From Escarpia spicata (lineage: Eukaryota > Annelida > Polychaeta > Sabellida > Siboglinidae), in the NCBI GenBank assembly GCA_963995525.1, contig OZ023206.1, positions 48,121,585 to 48,185,584 on the forward strand: a DNA stretch of 64,000 bases, read 5' to 3'. Positions 35,322-46,694 of this stretch are shown here, piece after piece. A program made the position numbers and the translations under genes. The notes below the pieces were generated by a model that did no database searches, had not been told where the DNA came from, and saw nothing but the letters and a program-made list of their open reading frames with translations. Numbering within the stretch: position 1 is the first letter of the stretch; each line of letters starts with the position of its first letter.

Positions 35322-35958
35322 ATGCCAAAACATACCGATTCAGAGATGGCCGAAATTCGTCGGTCCCTCGACTTTCTCTGCAAATCGTTTGACGAAATAT
35401 AGGAAAGAAACAATGCGATAGACAAACGAATCGCCGAGTTGCTCGAAATCATAAAATCAAAAGATCAAAGAATATTCAAATTGGAAGCGTAAGCGAATGA
35501 CCTGGAACAAAGCTCAAAGAACATTATCGTCACCGGGCTTAACATTCACAGTTATGCATCAACCGCTATGTCAACAACCCCCAGAACGCGCAGCTCCGCA
35601 TCGACCAACGCAGATGAAACGCCGACCATCAGTGAGAGCACCACGGTGAGGGCAAACATCGTCAATTTCGCCCGATGAAAGTTAAACATCTCGCTCGTGC
35701 CATACGACATCACGGCGATCCACGACTTACCACCGCGGCCTGACGGCATGTGGCCGATCATCGTATAATTTCATTTGGCTGAAAAGAAGATCGAGATTGT
35801 GATGAAATGGGGTACGTTGAACGGGACTGAAATTTTTTGAACGACCACCTATCCACGTTGAACAACGAACTGTTCAGGCAAGCGAGACAGCTGAAACGCG
35901 ATAACAAGATCCACCGCGCGTGGACACATAACTGTTGTGTTTACGTCAATGTACGCGA
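35322..35958 (+). pseudogene. LINE ORF1-type relic (coiled coil plus RRM-like start)
   Basis: Plus-strand frame from ATG 35322: MPKHTDSEMAEIRRSLDFLC, then a heptad-rich stretch ending KDQRIFKLEA, then DLEQSSKNIIVTGLNIHSYA, which is the usual coiled-coil to RNA-recognition-motif junction of LINE ORF1 proteins. It has several stops (near 35399 and 35491) and later frame changes, and breaks off at the LINE tail at 35959. The matching RT part is not adjacent, so it is a fragment. Confidence 0.55.
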
Positions 35959-36471
35959 AGATTGATTGATTTATTTATTGATTTATTGATTTATTCACAA
36001 TTTTATTTCCACTCAGTTCTAGTTCTAGTTGTTTCCAGCACTCGGCAACGTTCTATTAACTGACTAGTCTGTATATATTGTGGTTACAGTGATCTTATGA
36101 GGTCTCATTCAACTAGTCAGCCTTTTTCAGAACATTATCGCCAAGCCGACCTTTCTATGCTGGCACTAGAGGGTGGTCACTGCCAGGGTGCTTGTCGTCC
36201 TCAGTGGTTCTTTTACGTCCCAAATTGAGACGGGACCGACATTAACGTGATCTCCGAGTCAGTTACTTACTTAGTTTTCACTATTTTCGATGGCCGAACC
36301 ATTCATACAAACATACACCATTTACATCAATCATACAACACGGATTTATATATGTACAAAGGATACAAGTTAAAAGAGATTACAATAGATAAATAATAAT
36401 AAATATAATGCATGAAATAAAAAAGATAAAGTAGTCATAACATACAAGAAACAAATAAAAACAATGTACAT

Positions 36472-39400
36472 TTAAAATGGTGGTGTAGCACTCAGATATT
36501 TGCGTAGGGTCTTTTTGAAGGTTGGAACACAATGGCTGTTTTGAATAACAATTGGTAGTTTATTCCATACTTTCAAACCGGACACATTAAAACTGCGTTG
36601 ATAGTAGGCAGTTCTGGCTTTGGGTGGTTTCGACTGAGAGGCATTTCTGGTATTGTAAGAATTACTATTTGATGTAAACATATCACACAAATATTGCGGT
36701 GCGAGACCATTAATTTTACATACTTGTAGATAAGAAGACATTTATTAAAATCCCTTCTTTGCTGTAGTGATAACCAGCCTGGTTTTTTAAACATAGTGTT
36801 TCTATTTTGCCTAGGACTAGACCAATATATGAGTCTAGCAGCTCTGGTCTGTAGTTTCTGTAATCTAGTTTTGGTTGATGTTGAAGCTGAATCATAGATT
36901 ACATCTTAATAATGGAGTGGGTTGAACTATTGCATTATATAATTGCCTCAGAATGTCGATTTATACTATTTTACGAAGAGATCTTAGGTTTCCTATTTTG
37001 GATGACATTTTAGGAATCATGCTGTTAAAGTGGTCGTCCCATTTTAGGTTTGAGTCGATATACATACCAAGATACTTGGCTGCCGATACATGTTTAAGTG
37101 GTTCATTGTTAATATGAATTCTAACATCAGCCATCTTGGCAATGGACTGATGAGTACTAAATGAGTGAGGCCTCATTTAGAATATTGTATACAAGCGTGG
37201 ATGGCGTATCGCAGTAAGGACGTAGAGGTGCTAGAAAGAGTACCGAGGAGAGCGACTGAAATGATACCAAAACTGAGGGATCTTAGTTATGAAATTCGCC
37301 TAAAAAATGTGGTTTAACAACACTAGAGACCAGGAGATTGAGAGGAGATCAGATAGAAGTGTTTAAAATAATGAATGGTTATGAAAATATTGATAGAAGT
37401 ATTTTTTTCTCAGTTAAGAAAGATATAAGGACTAGAGGACATGAAGTTACATTAGCAAAGGAGCAGTGTAGATTAGATATAAGAAAGTTCTCATTTTCAC
37501 ACAGGACTGTAAATGAATGGAACAGATTATCTGCTGATTGTGTGGGTGCTAGTAACGTGAATATGTTTAAAAATAAAATCGATACATATCTCAGAAGGGC
37601 GGGATACACATAGATAAAAGGGCTGGACTCTCGATAAGCCAAAGGACTTCCTAGTCCACCTGCCACCTAGAGTTAATTCTCTGGGTGGCAATCTTGTTAA
37701 ATGAGTGCCAATTAGCATAAATTGACATTTCTGTACATTAATACTAAGTTTGTTAATATCAAAATACTATTTGACTTTGCATAAATCACTGTTGATATTG
37801 GATTCTAATTTAGCCGAACACCCTGGTTTTGTAGCTGAATCAATTTAAGTGTCTTCTGCAAACATGTTTATATTGCAGGATTCGGTGACTGTAGGCCGAT
37901 CATTTAGGTGTAGCAGAAACAACAGGGTGCCTAAGATTGACCCTTGGGGCATCCCAATATTGACAGGCAAAGGATCAAACAGATAGCCATCCCCGAAACT
38001 GACTGTGATGACTGGTGCTGCTACGCGTAGTAGTATGCCAGACAGTCTGTCCAGACCAACATATTTATTTTCGGGCATATTCCTTAATTGTTGTTCAATA
38101 AAATCAGGTGTGACAGTAGGGAAAGTAAAAGCAAGATATTTCGGGTGATTTAGGTGCAGTGAATAAAGCAGCTGGTGAAAGCGTACTTGCCAATTCTTGA
38201 CCAATGGAAGTAAAATACTTGTTGAATGCCTTACATTTTGGATAAGTAATTAATTAACTTTCAACAAGTACACCTTTGGGGCTGGACTTGGATTTTCCTG
38301 GTAGGAGTTCTTTTAGGCATTTCCACATTAATGTTGGTTTCTTCTTATTTTCCAGGATTAGGCCAGTGTAGTAATCCCGCTTTGCAGTCTTGAGAGTATT
38401 CGAAACGACATTCATGAAGTGCCTATACATTTGCCAGAATATTTCTGATCCTTTAGAATGTTTTTTTTTCAAAACAATGTTTCATTTTAATATCATCTTT
38501 AATTTCCTCAGTTAACCACGGAATAAATGATTTCCTGACTCGTCTAGTAAGAAATGGGGCAGTGTTTGTCACATACATGTGCAAAGAGAGCCTTAAATCT
38601 CTTGTAAGCCTCATCCACGTCCTCAAACTGCTCAACAGAACTCCAGTCACACATGTCTAATTCATTACAAAAGACGTTTTTATTGAAGTTTTTGAAATTT
38701 CTCATTTCCACTGTTCTATGAGTCTGTCTGTGATAGACCAATGAAGGTACGACTTGTGAATATTACTCTGGTGGGGTTGTTAACAAGCTGAGTTAACTGA
38801 TGTGACATACAGTACAGTTAAGATCACCATTGGTTATCAACTCCTTTTCATTTCGAGTTCTGTATGTGCTTGCAATGATAATTTTATGTTTGTTTTTGAA
38901 TGTGACTATTCCACAAATGCCTTCCAGATCTTGTGTTATCAAATCTGGTTTTTCTTCAAAGTTTACGTTGTCTCTAATATAATATACCTCCTCCTGGTTT
39001 TGTACCCACTTTCTTCCTATCAGCTCGGAATAATTAATATCCATCAATGTCAAACTTGCTAGTGGGCGTATCATTTGTCAGTTTTGTTTCAATAATGCCA
39101 ATAATGTTGAAAGGCTTTCATTGAAAAATATTTCTCGTTTCTTCCTTCCACATAAATTCCGTTTACGTTAATATGGGAGGGTCTAATATTGTTTGTATAT
39201 CTCCACCCACGTCAATATTTGAGAATCTAACGCCGCCACTAAATATATCACATTCAATGTTTTTTATGTCGTTGTTGTCATTTTCCTCCCATTCACACCT
39301 TGGACACATAAAGGGGATATCATACATTTCAAATGCACGAAGTTCCTGTTGGTTAGCATTAACACAGCCGAGGTGCAACCAAACACCACAAGTGTCACAT

Positions 39401-39876
39401 TGTAGACCATGTTGTGAGTCCACTGTCTTGCTGCAAACATAGCAACCATTCTCTGTGGGTCCCGGGTTTAGCTGAATGTCTCCTGCTTTTAATACCTTAT
39501 AGTCCAGGTAGGATATGTGAGATAGATATGGTGCTTTCGTGGAATTGTGTGCGAAAATATAGAGCTGTTTATCGGGTAAAATTGTATAGTTTGCACTATT
39601 TTCACAGAGCAAAGCAATCGCAACGTCTTCTGCAATCCTATTTGTGCAATAACGTGCGAAGACGGACAAGAACGTAAAGTGAAGACGCTCGCTGATTTGG
39701 CGATGGTCTGAACAATGCTCACCGACACTTGCAATGCCTTTGGACACGCTAGACGCTCTCCCCTTTGCGGGAATATGCGACGGTATTGATGCAATCCGAC
39801 TATGAATTACGTAACCAGGTTTTATATAAATTTGATCAGTTTGTTTGAATACTCCGAATATAGTGCCCATGACCAC
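36472..39876 (-). pseudogene. LINE polyprotein remnant: 2A-like, PHD finger, RT, C-terminal domain
   Basis: The amino-terminal frame (39876 down to 39163, 237 residues) has AGDIQLNPGP at residues 131-140, a 2A-like ribosome-skipping motif (consensus DxExNPGP; here Q replaces E). A PHD-type finger follows: CYVCSKTVDSQHGLQCDTCG, CGVWLHLGCVNANQQEL, FMCPRC. The linker at 38254-38741 includes CDKHCPISY and a frame-shifted WLTEEIK-like stretch. The RT at 37845-38204 shows GMPQGSILGTLLFLLHLND and MFAEDT, a change from the catalytic FADD, with earlier RT motifs deleted. The C-terminal part at 36472-37176 has HVSAAKYLGMYIDSNLKWDD and FNVSGLKVWNKLPIVIQNS. A MLIGTH motif at about 37718 is split from its continuation by the nested insertion. 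It is inactive. Confidence 0.8.
37168..37698 (+). mobile_element. 5-prime truncated CR1-like LINE, nested in another LINE
   Basis: This is the last 0.53 kb of the same family as the element at 22177-25455, with a perfect 9-bp target duplication AAATGAGTG (37159-37167 and 37699-37707). It encodes the end of ORF2 (RPHLEYCIQAW-like start, 37338-37613 FSHRTVNEWNRLSADCV to YLRRAGYT) and shares the GCCACCTAGAGTTAATTCTC 3-prime end. The opposite strand orientation and intact duplication show it landed after the host LINE. Confidence 0.92.
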
Positions 39877-42800
39877 GAAAACAATATTGATCCAGAGAAT
39901 AACATTTATAACTACATCTCCGCAAATTGTAAATATTACTCGGAACTAAAATTTGATGATGACATAAATAGTATTCATGATGGAAATATATGTTTTATTC
40001 TTTTTAAATCGCGGCGCAGTTTGAATGCAAATTTTGAAAATATTCGTAGTTATTCTGGATTCACTTAGCATTGATTTCGACGATATTGCTATTTCTGGCG
40101 GAAGCCGATCAGACGTCCTGGTTTCAATTACCAGTTTATTCATCTTATCACAATGTGGTGTGGCACTATTTGTCAAAGATGATTTAGTATATCGAGTAAA
40201 TCAAGAGTTATCAAGGATGTTTTGAATGTGTTGCGATTGAGTTAAAGTTAGCCAACTGTAGACGTGTGGTAATAGCTTGCGTATATAGAGCACCTGGGTC
40301 TCACTTATCTTTATTTTGTGACAACATTGACCGTTTATTTAACCAAGTTATGACTAAGAAAACTTTATTTAACTGCGGTGATTTTAACACAAGAGTTATT
40401 GAAATATGAATCACATGGTGGTACCAAAAAATCCTAGATTTGATGTTCAGTCTTGGTATGTACCCAGTAATTACTAAGCCTACTAGAATCTCGAATGTGT
40501 CGGCAACACTTATTGATAATATATTTACCAACGATATTGATAGTGATATCAGGAGTGGATTACTCATTACTGACACAAGCAATCATTTGCCCGTTTTTGC
40601 TATTTGCAAGTATGATGGTAGCCGATGCAGTCGTAGTTGTCCGACTCAATACAAACGTCATACAAGTGTTGACAATATTACACAGATATTAATGAGGCAT
40701 ACAACGATGTTCTTAACGATTTCACAATGCTGTATCATTAACACTGTCCACTTCGCCTTGTTAGTCATAATAATAAGCGTGAACATAAAAACCCTTGGCT
40801 CACGAATAGTCTCAAAAATGCGTGTCGGAAAAAACAAGTTATACAAACAGTTTCTTGCTAGTAGAAATACGTACACAGAAATTAGGTATCAATCGTATAA
40901 AAATAAACTATCAGCCGTCATACGATATGTAAAACGTGAATATTATAGAAAGTTACTGAAAGAACACCGGAGCAACCTATCCGGGAGTTTACGTAAAACC
41001 ATGGGGAAATATCAACTTGAATTCAGTAATTATCCTGTACAATTCGATAACAATGGCATTATAATAAGTGACCGACCTTCGATTCCTAACACGTTTAATA
41101 AGTACTTTACAAGCATTGGACCAGAGCTAGCCAAACACATTGAAACTCCACCTTGAAATTCCACCAGGAGTCAGTTCTTGATTACATGGGCGGACTCAAT
41201 GAACATTCAATGTTTTTAACACCAACTAACAAAGAAGAGGTTATACGCACTCTCAATAGTTGCGGAAATAAATGTTCTACAGATTGTGCCAGCATTATGA
41301 TTAGTCTCGTTGTAAATATAATTGAATACATTGCTGAACCTATGACACATATATGTAATATGTCGTTTAAATGTGGCGCGTTCCTACATCAGATGAAAAC
41401 AGCTAAAGTAATTCCTTTATTTAAATCTGGTGAGAAACATTTGTTTACCAACTACATATCGATTTCACTTCTACCGCAATTCTTTAAAATACTCGAGAAA
41501 CTGTTTAATTATCGACTTCGAAACTTTGTGAATTCCTGTAATATCTTAAATGCGTACCAATATGGGTTCAGAGAAGGCATGTCAACTGCTCATGCTTTGG
41601 ATGAATTGCTTAATTATATCACACATTCGTTAGAACACAAGAATTGTGCAATATGCGTTTTTATTGATCTAAAAAAAGGTTTTGATACCGTTGACCATAA
41701 ACGGCTGTGTACAAAACTAGAACCCTATGGCATCCGTGGAAATGCATATAATTGGATTAGTAGCTACTTAGCTAATCGTAGCCAATTTGTAAATATTGGC
41801 GGCTACAGGTCAGACACTCAAAGAATAACATGTGGAGTTCCACAAGGTTCTATACTTGGACAGAAGTTGTTTATTCTGTATATCAATGATATGTGTAATG
41901 TTTCTAAACTGGTAAAATTAATTTTATTTGCTGATGACGCGAACATCCTCTGTTGTGCCAAAGAAAAAAAAACAGCTTCAAAATAGTGTATGCAATAAAC
42001 TACATAAATTGCAATTATGGTTCTCGGTCAACAAATTGTCATTGAACATAGCAAAAACAAACTACATGTTATTCTCTGGTCGAGCGCATCTATCTGTTAT
42101 AAATATAACAAATACACTGATATCAAGAGTGCCTGTAACGAAATTTCTAGGAGTTCTTATTGACGATTCGTTAAATTGGAAAGACCGTATGAGCCGAGTA
42201 GAGTCTAAACTCTCAATCAGTGTTGTATCATCTATAGATGCAGCAAATTGCTTAACCGCCATAGTATGTACATATTATATTCCACTGTGCTTTTTTCCGT
42301 ATTTATTGTTTTATGTGGAAATATGGGGAAATACGTATTCAACTAATGTTCACAGTATAATTATGTTACAAAAGAAGGTAATACGGCTTATGCACCATGC
42401 ACAGTATAACGACCACACGAATCTATTGTTTTATAAAGCACACATTTTGAAGTTTACTGATTTGATACAATTTATAATAATACTGTTTATGTATAAAGCT
42501 CACACAAATGAATTGCCGTTATATATTCAAAGGTTATTTACTAAGTGTGACAATAAGTACTGTACACGACGAGAAAATCGGTTTTTCCCGAACCCGGGCA
42601 ACAACCAATAGAAGGTGTATGTCTTTAATTGTCTATCAAACAAAACTTTGCAACTCGTTGAATGTCACGTTTACCAATATTCGTTCGTATCATTGTTTTA
42701 AAGCACACTATAACAACTATCTATTAGAAAGGTATTGTCAACAGAAGTAATATCATCGCAATGTATAGTTCCATCATGATGAATTAAATCATAAGCACTA

Positions 42801-43017
42801 CTATATGTTTGAATTTTGTTTTAAAATTCACATCAAATAAAAAACCAGTTACAAGTATCTGCTAAGGTGTAGCATAAGATTATAAGTAGTTTTACTTCAA
42901 TGTTACTCCCTTCATACGTTTCACCAAATGCGTTGTATACTTAACATGTACTTAACATGTACTTTAAAGTGTTTGTCTGGTTCGTTTGAATAATTTGTCA
43001 ATTGATTGATTGATTGA
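39830..43017 (+). mobile_element. plus-strand CR1/L2-group LINE with ATTG tail, decayed
   Basis: The element begins near the head of the minus-strand LINE and ends in an ATTG/GATT tandem tail (about 42998-43017). The next bases, from about 43018, match a dispersed repeat also found at about 9335, which marks the right border. It encodes endonuclease scraps, a reverse transcriptase in two overlapping frames and a C-terminal domain. The 5-prime border is uncertain. Confidence 0.78.
40025..42750 (+). pseudogene. LINE ORF2 remnant: endonuclease and reverse transcriptase
   Basis: The endonuclease is in pieces: about 40025-40225 (LSIDFDDIAISGG, CGVALFVKDDLVYRV), then readable YRAPGSHLSLF and NCGDFNTR near 40290-40395, then 40440-41156 (FSLGMYPVITKPTRISN, LIDNIFTNDID, KYFTSIGPELAKHI). 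The reverse transcriptase is at 41153-41986: MKTAKVIPLFKSGEKHLFTN, YQYGFREGMSTAHALDELLN, VFIDLKKGFDTVDHKRL, CGVPQGSILGQKLFILYIND, catalytic FADD. A shift in an A-run near 41970 leads to 41928-42611 (LNIAKTNYMLF, KFLGVLIDDSLNWKDRM, then IIMLQKKVIRLMHHAQYNDH). A second shift near 42590 leads to 42508-42750. Catalytic motifs survive and the shifts are few in the RT half. Confidence 0.82.
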
Positions 43018-44820
43018 TATGTCTTTGTCAGGGTTCTGTGGGTAACAATATAAAGGAGCTCCCAAATAGCTTCAATATCACCATCATTACGAGCAAAATG
43101 ATGCCTTGGTATTTAATTGTCAGACGTGGCAATAATAGGGGAAGGGCGTGCAAAACGGCCCCCTGCCCAAAACGGGCCCCAGCCGTTTGGCGTCATTGTA
43201 CTACATACAGCTGACTCTGTTAAGTAACTGATAAATGGGCCCTAGTGAACATTGGTCGGAAGTGCGAAACGCACATTCAAAGAGGTGAACTAAAAAGATA
43301 GTTTTTAACACTTTTCTTAAAATATTAAAAATCATTATTTTCAAAATATATTTCCGTTTTATGCTCGTTGAAAATAACGGAGACTGTGGTATGCATACGC
43401 CGAACGTAAATACTATGATATATATGTATTAGATTTAAAAACATGGAGAGTTTGTATTAAAAATGAACCCGAGGCTGTGCTATGCGTCCAAAACAAACCC
43501 CTATGTTATCCGCTATGTTAAGAGGGGTTGGCTATCGTTGATATGCTGTTGATACAATACACACACCTGCATTTGTAAGGTTATATGGTATTACATCATT
43601 TACATAGGATATTTTATATTACCCAGTTATAATTCAATCATAATAGTAATACAGTTATTAAGTAAAACGATAATATTACTAATATATTTTTTATTAATAT
43701 ATAACGTCAATATGAACTATATTGATGCATATTATAATATAATATGCATAATATTATTATTATATTACCAAGTAGTAATATATATGTATATTGTCAATTT
43801 GCATGTATCACCCATCCGTGATAATAAACTTCGTAGTGGGTGTCTCACCTATACTGGAAGGAGATCAATCAACTACAGAGTGAAAGTCGAGTAACAGAGT
43901 AAAGACATGCTTCACCACGTTCAGGCCATACAAACGTCAACTACAATTGAGAATAAAATGTAACAAACATGCTACAACACGGAAGAAGCCTCAAACTAAC
44001 ACGAGTGGAACTACACGGGGAAGGAAGATATCGTTCGCCATGCCACTGCGATGTATCGTTGCTTCGAAAATACGCGTGACTATTGGATGCAGAAACAATA
44101 GACCAACCAACTTTGGACAGTAAGGACGGAGAAGAAATGACAAAATGTGACTCATATATACCATGGGCACACCATGACTGGCTAGGGTCCGAATATGCAC
44201 AATGTGTTAGCGAAATGTGTGATGATGGCTAAATAATATAAATGAATGTGCAGGGTACAGTATTGGGCGCACCTTTTTAGCAAGTAAAAAATCGGGTGAT
44301 GTTTTGAAACATCCCGTAGATGCTGTAATTTTAACATAAATACGCTTTAAGTTTAGCACGCACATAGTCAGATAACCGGAGAAGACGATTCCGTAGACAC
44401 AAATTTATTAGAATGGAAAATGTCAAATTGATGACAAATTTTCCTTAAGCGGCTCGATTTGCACGCCGTTCCCCTTTTTGCAAAATTTCAGAAAATAAAC
44501 TACATGTGTGTTTTGTGTGGGTGGGTGGGTGTGTGGGTGGATGGGTTTGTGCGGTGTGTGCGGTGCGCGGTGTGTGTGTGTATCGACTGCGAAACGATGC
44601 GACGTGTTGCAAGTAAACATCAACATAGGCCTATCTATATTACCGCAGTGTCCAGTCACGTTCGAGCATTAATCACAGGTACTTAAGGGCATCTAGAGGG
44701 CTGCCTTTGGTGTTAGCGCTGGGATCGATTTTCGAATAACTCGTATTAAATCACTCTGATCTAATTGAATCCGACTTATCTAGGCCATGTATAATAAAAT
44801 ATGATAAATATTAGGCCTAT
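43018..44820. other. non-coding; dispersed repeat, AT-rich and GT-rich patches
   Basis: 43025-43140 matches about 9335-9430. 43560-43800 is strongly AT-rich. 44513-44582 is a GT-rich tract (GGGTGGGTGGGTGTGTGGGTGG) that could form G-quadruplexes on the plus strand. No gene is recognised. Confidence 0.5.
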
Positions 44821-45715
44821 ATTGAAAATACTAAATCTTATACATTGGGAACCCAGCGACCGTATTCACGGCTGAAAATCTAGAATAAAAACAAGTCCCC
44901 GGGGAAGTACTCTGATTATATGGAGACGGTAGCTTTGCCTTCATTTCCATGAAAGGGGAAATGAAAAAAGAAACCCTAGTGGTTGTGATAGCGTCCAGTG
45001 GTGGCTCTACCTTTCGGTGTCTGGTTATATTAGTGGACAAAAACGGTGGCGCCTCGGTGCGTAGATGATCGAGGCTATGCTCACACATTTTGTAGGCGTC
45101 GACTTCACAATCATACAGCTCGTTGTTGGGCTAACATATATAATTTAGAAGTAGTGCTGGCCAGTTTGTAAGAGGTCTAATAGTGTCGTTAATCTTGACA
45201 TGGTAACCAATCACATTACTCGAATATGTTAATTGAGTGAGTTGATGGCTATGCTTTTAATGTGAGCGATAAACGGTTGATTCATCCTAAGATCCAGTGG
45301 CACACTCACACATGCTCGACGTGTTTAGTTGGTAAGCAATAATTATGTGTTTTACTGGTACCATCATAGTCAAACACAGTAAAACATAATTCTTTTAAAT
45401 ATGACGTTTTAAAAAATCAGAAAAACTGCCTGGCCTTATTACAATTCTGAAACACTGACTATAGGCAGGCTTTAATTTATTTAAATTGATTTGATTTTCA
45501 GTTCAGACAATTTTTTACAGTCAATACAGAGGTTGTTTTGAGTAAAGCTCTTATTTTTAACAGAAGTACACCCTTGGTAAAATGAGGATATTTGCAAAAT
45601 TCATTATTGCTGGTTTGAATAGACTGGTTGTGTGGGAAGATTCCAATCACAACAGGCTTCTCGGGACCATTGACATTGTTTCTTTCCTGTGGTGATGATT
45701 ACACGTATCTACACC
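44821..45715. repeat. 0.9-kb dispersed repeat, copy 2
   Basis: Direct-orientation homologue of about 9990-10890, with the same ordered landmarks and small indels. This copy lies just upstream of zinc-finger unit 4. Confidence 0.7.
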
Positions 45716-45769
45716 TGTTTTTTTGTCAAAACAGTGAGATATATACGGACATGAATACTATACGGACAT

Positions 45770-46600
45770 GATAATATATACATTTATCTTGTAGTAATGC
45801 ACCATTTGTACAAGGGATTGTGTTATTTTATATCAATCAAATAATCGATTAAATTATCTTTCAGGGTGGCTACTACAACAGTGAATATAAGTCCCTTATA
45901 TTACATATTATTTTGTTTTCCTGTCATACATTTTATATTGACCAGTTTGTTGACAGGAATGTAAACATGTTGTATGGTTTTATAATTATTATTCTGTTAC
46001 CTGTATTTGGGACAAATCAATATTTCATGTTTCTCCAAAGTACACGTTTCCCGGTCTTCCACAATGTTCTGTATACTCTATTTGTATGCTCGGCCTCTTT
46101 CAAACGACGTCTGATGGTTTCACTTACTTATATTTTGTTTCAGAACTCACAAATGTTTGTGAGAGAACTGTCAACAATAAAGTAACATAGCTGCAAAGAC
46201 TCGCGCGCATTGACAACGACAACTGTCGCGTTGTGTGCAACAACACGATATAGGACATCGAGCCTCGCCACAGAATGTCAACATCTTTGACTGCAAGAAC
46301 AAGACACAACATGTGACTGAGTACTTCATGGCACAATATTTTATATTTATGCAGACACAAATTCCCTGTGACGGGGAACCGTTCAAGTGTGACAGTTGTG
46401 CAACACATGTAAAGGTTCATTTGCTTTCTCAGACAGTTGAGCAAACTATGTGTGAGACACGTGGAAGACATTCTTCTCCGAGGAACGCTTTAAAGCTGCA
46501 CATTGACGCAGATTTAAATGTGTCACGTGTGGAAAATGTTTTAACGCGATGTTGTTTTGAAACTATAATATACCACCTTCGCAAGCACTACGACTAGTGA
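45770..46600 (+). other. zinc-finger unit 4, leader exon region with open frame
   Basis: This is homologous to the leaders of units 1 and 2 from ATACATTTATCTTGTAGTAA onward, with the CTTTCAGGGTGGCTACTAC acceptor-like block near 45861. The 46235-46597 frame is the most complete version of the leader: CDGEPFKCDSCATHVKVHLL (46371-46430), then CETRGRHSSPRNALKLHIDA (about 46453-46512), ending LRKHYD and a stop at 46597. It has one degenerate finger-like pair of cysteines. It lies 98 bases before the finger frame and in a different frame, so splicing would be needed to join them. Function unknown. Confidence 0.45.
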
Positions 46601-46694
46601 GAAACTATTCAGATGTTGTGTACACTAGTGACGATATGTTTACGTGTTTGTACCAACAGTGCATTGAGGACAACAGCACGATACAAAATAATGT

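Larger units (their letters stand above)
35959..39880 (-). mobile_element. minus-strand CR1/L2-group LINE with PHD finger and 2A-like motif, decayed
   Basis: The 3-prime end is at the left, where GATT/ATTT tetranucleotide repeats (35959-35997) form the tail. The 5-prime end is near 39880, head-to-head with another LINE. The coding remnant runs right to left: PHD region (39163-39876), endonuclease-like scraps (38793-39074), linker (38254-38741), partial reverse transcriptase (37845-38204), and C-terminal domain (36472-37176). A truncated CR1 copy is nested in it at 37168-37698, and the catalytic region has an internal deletion. Confidence 0.8.
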
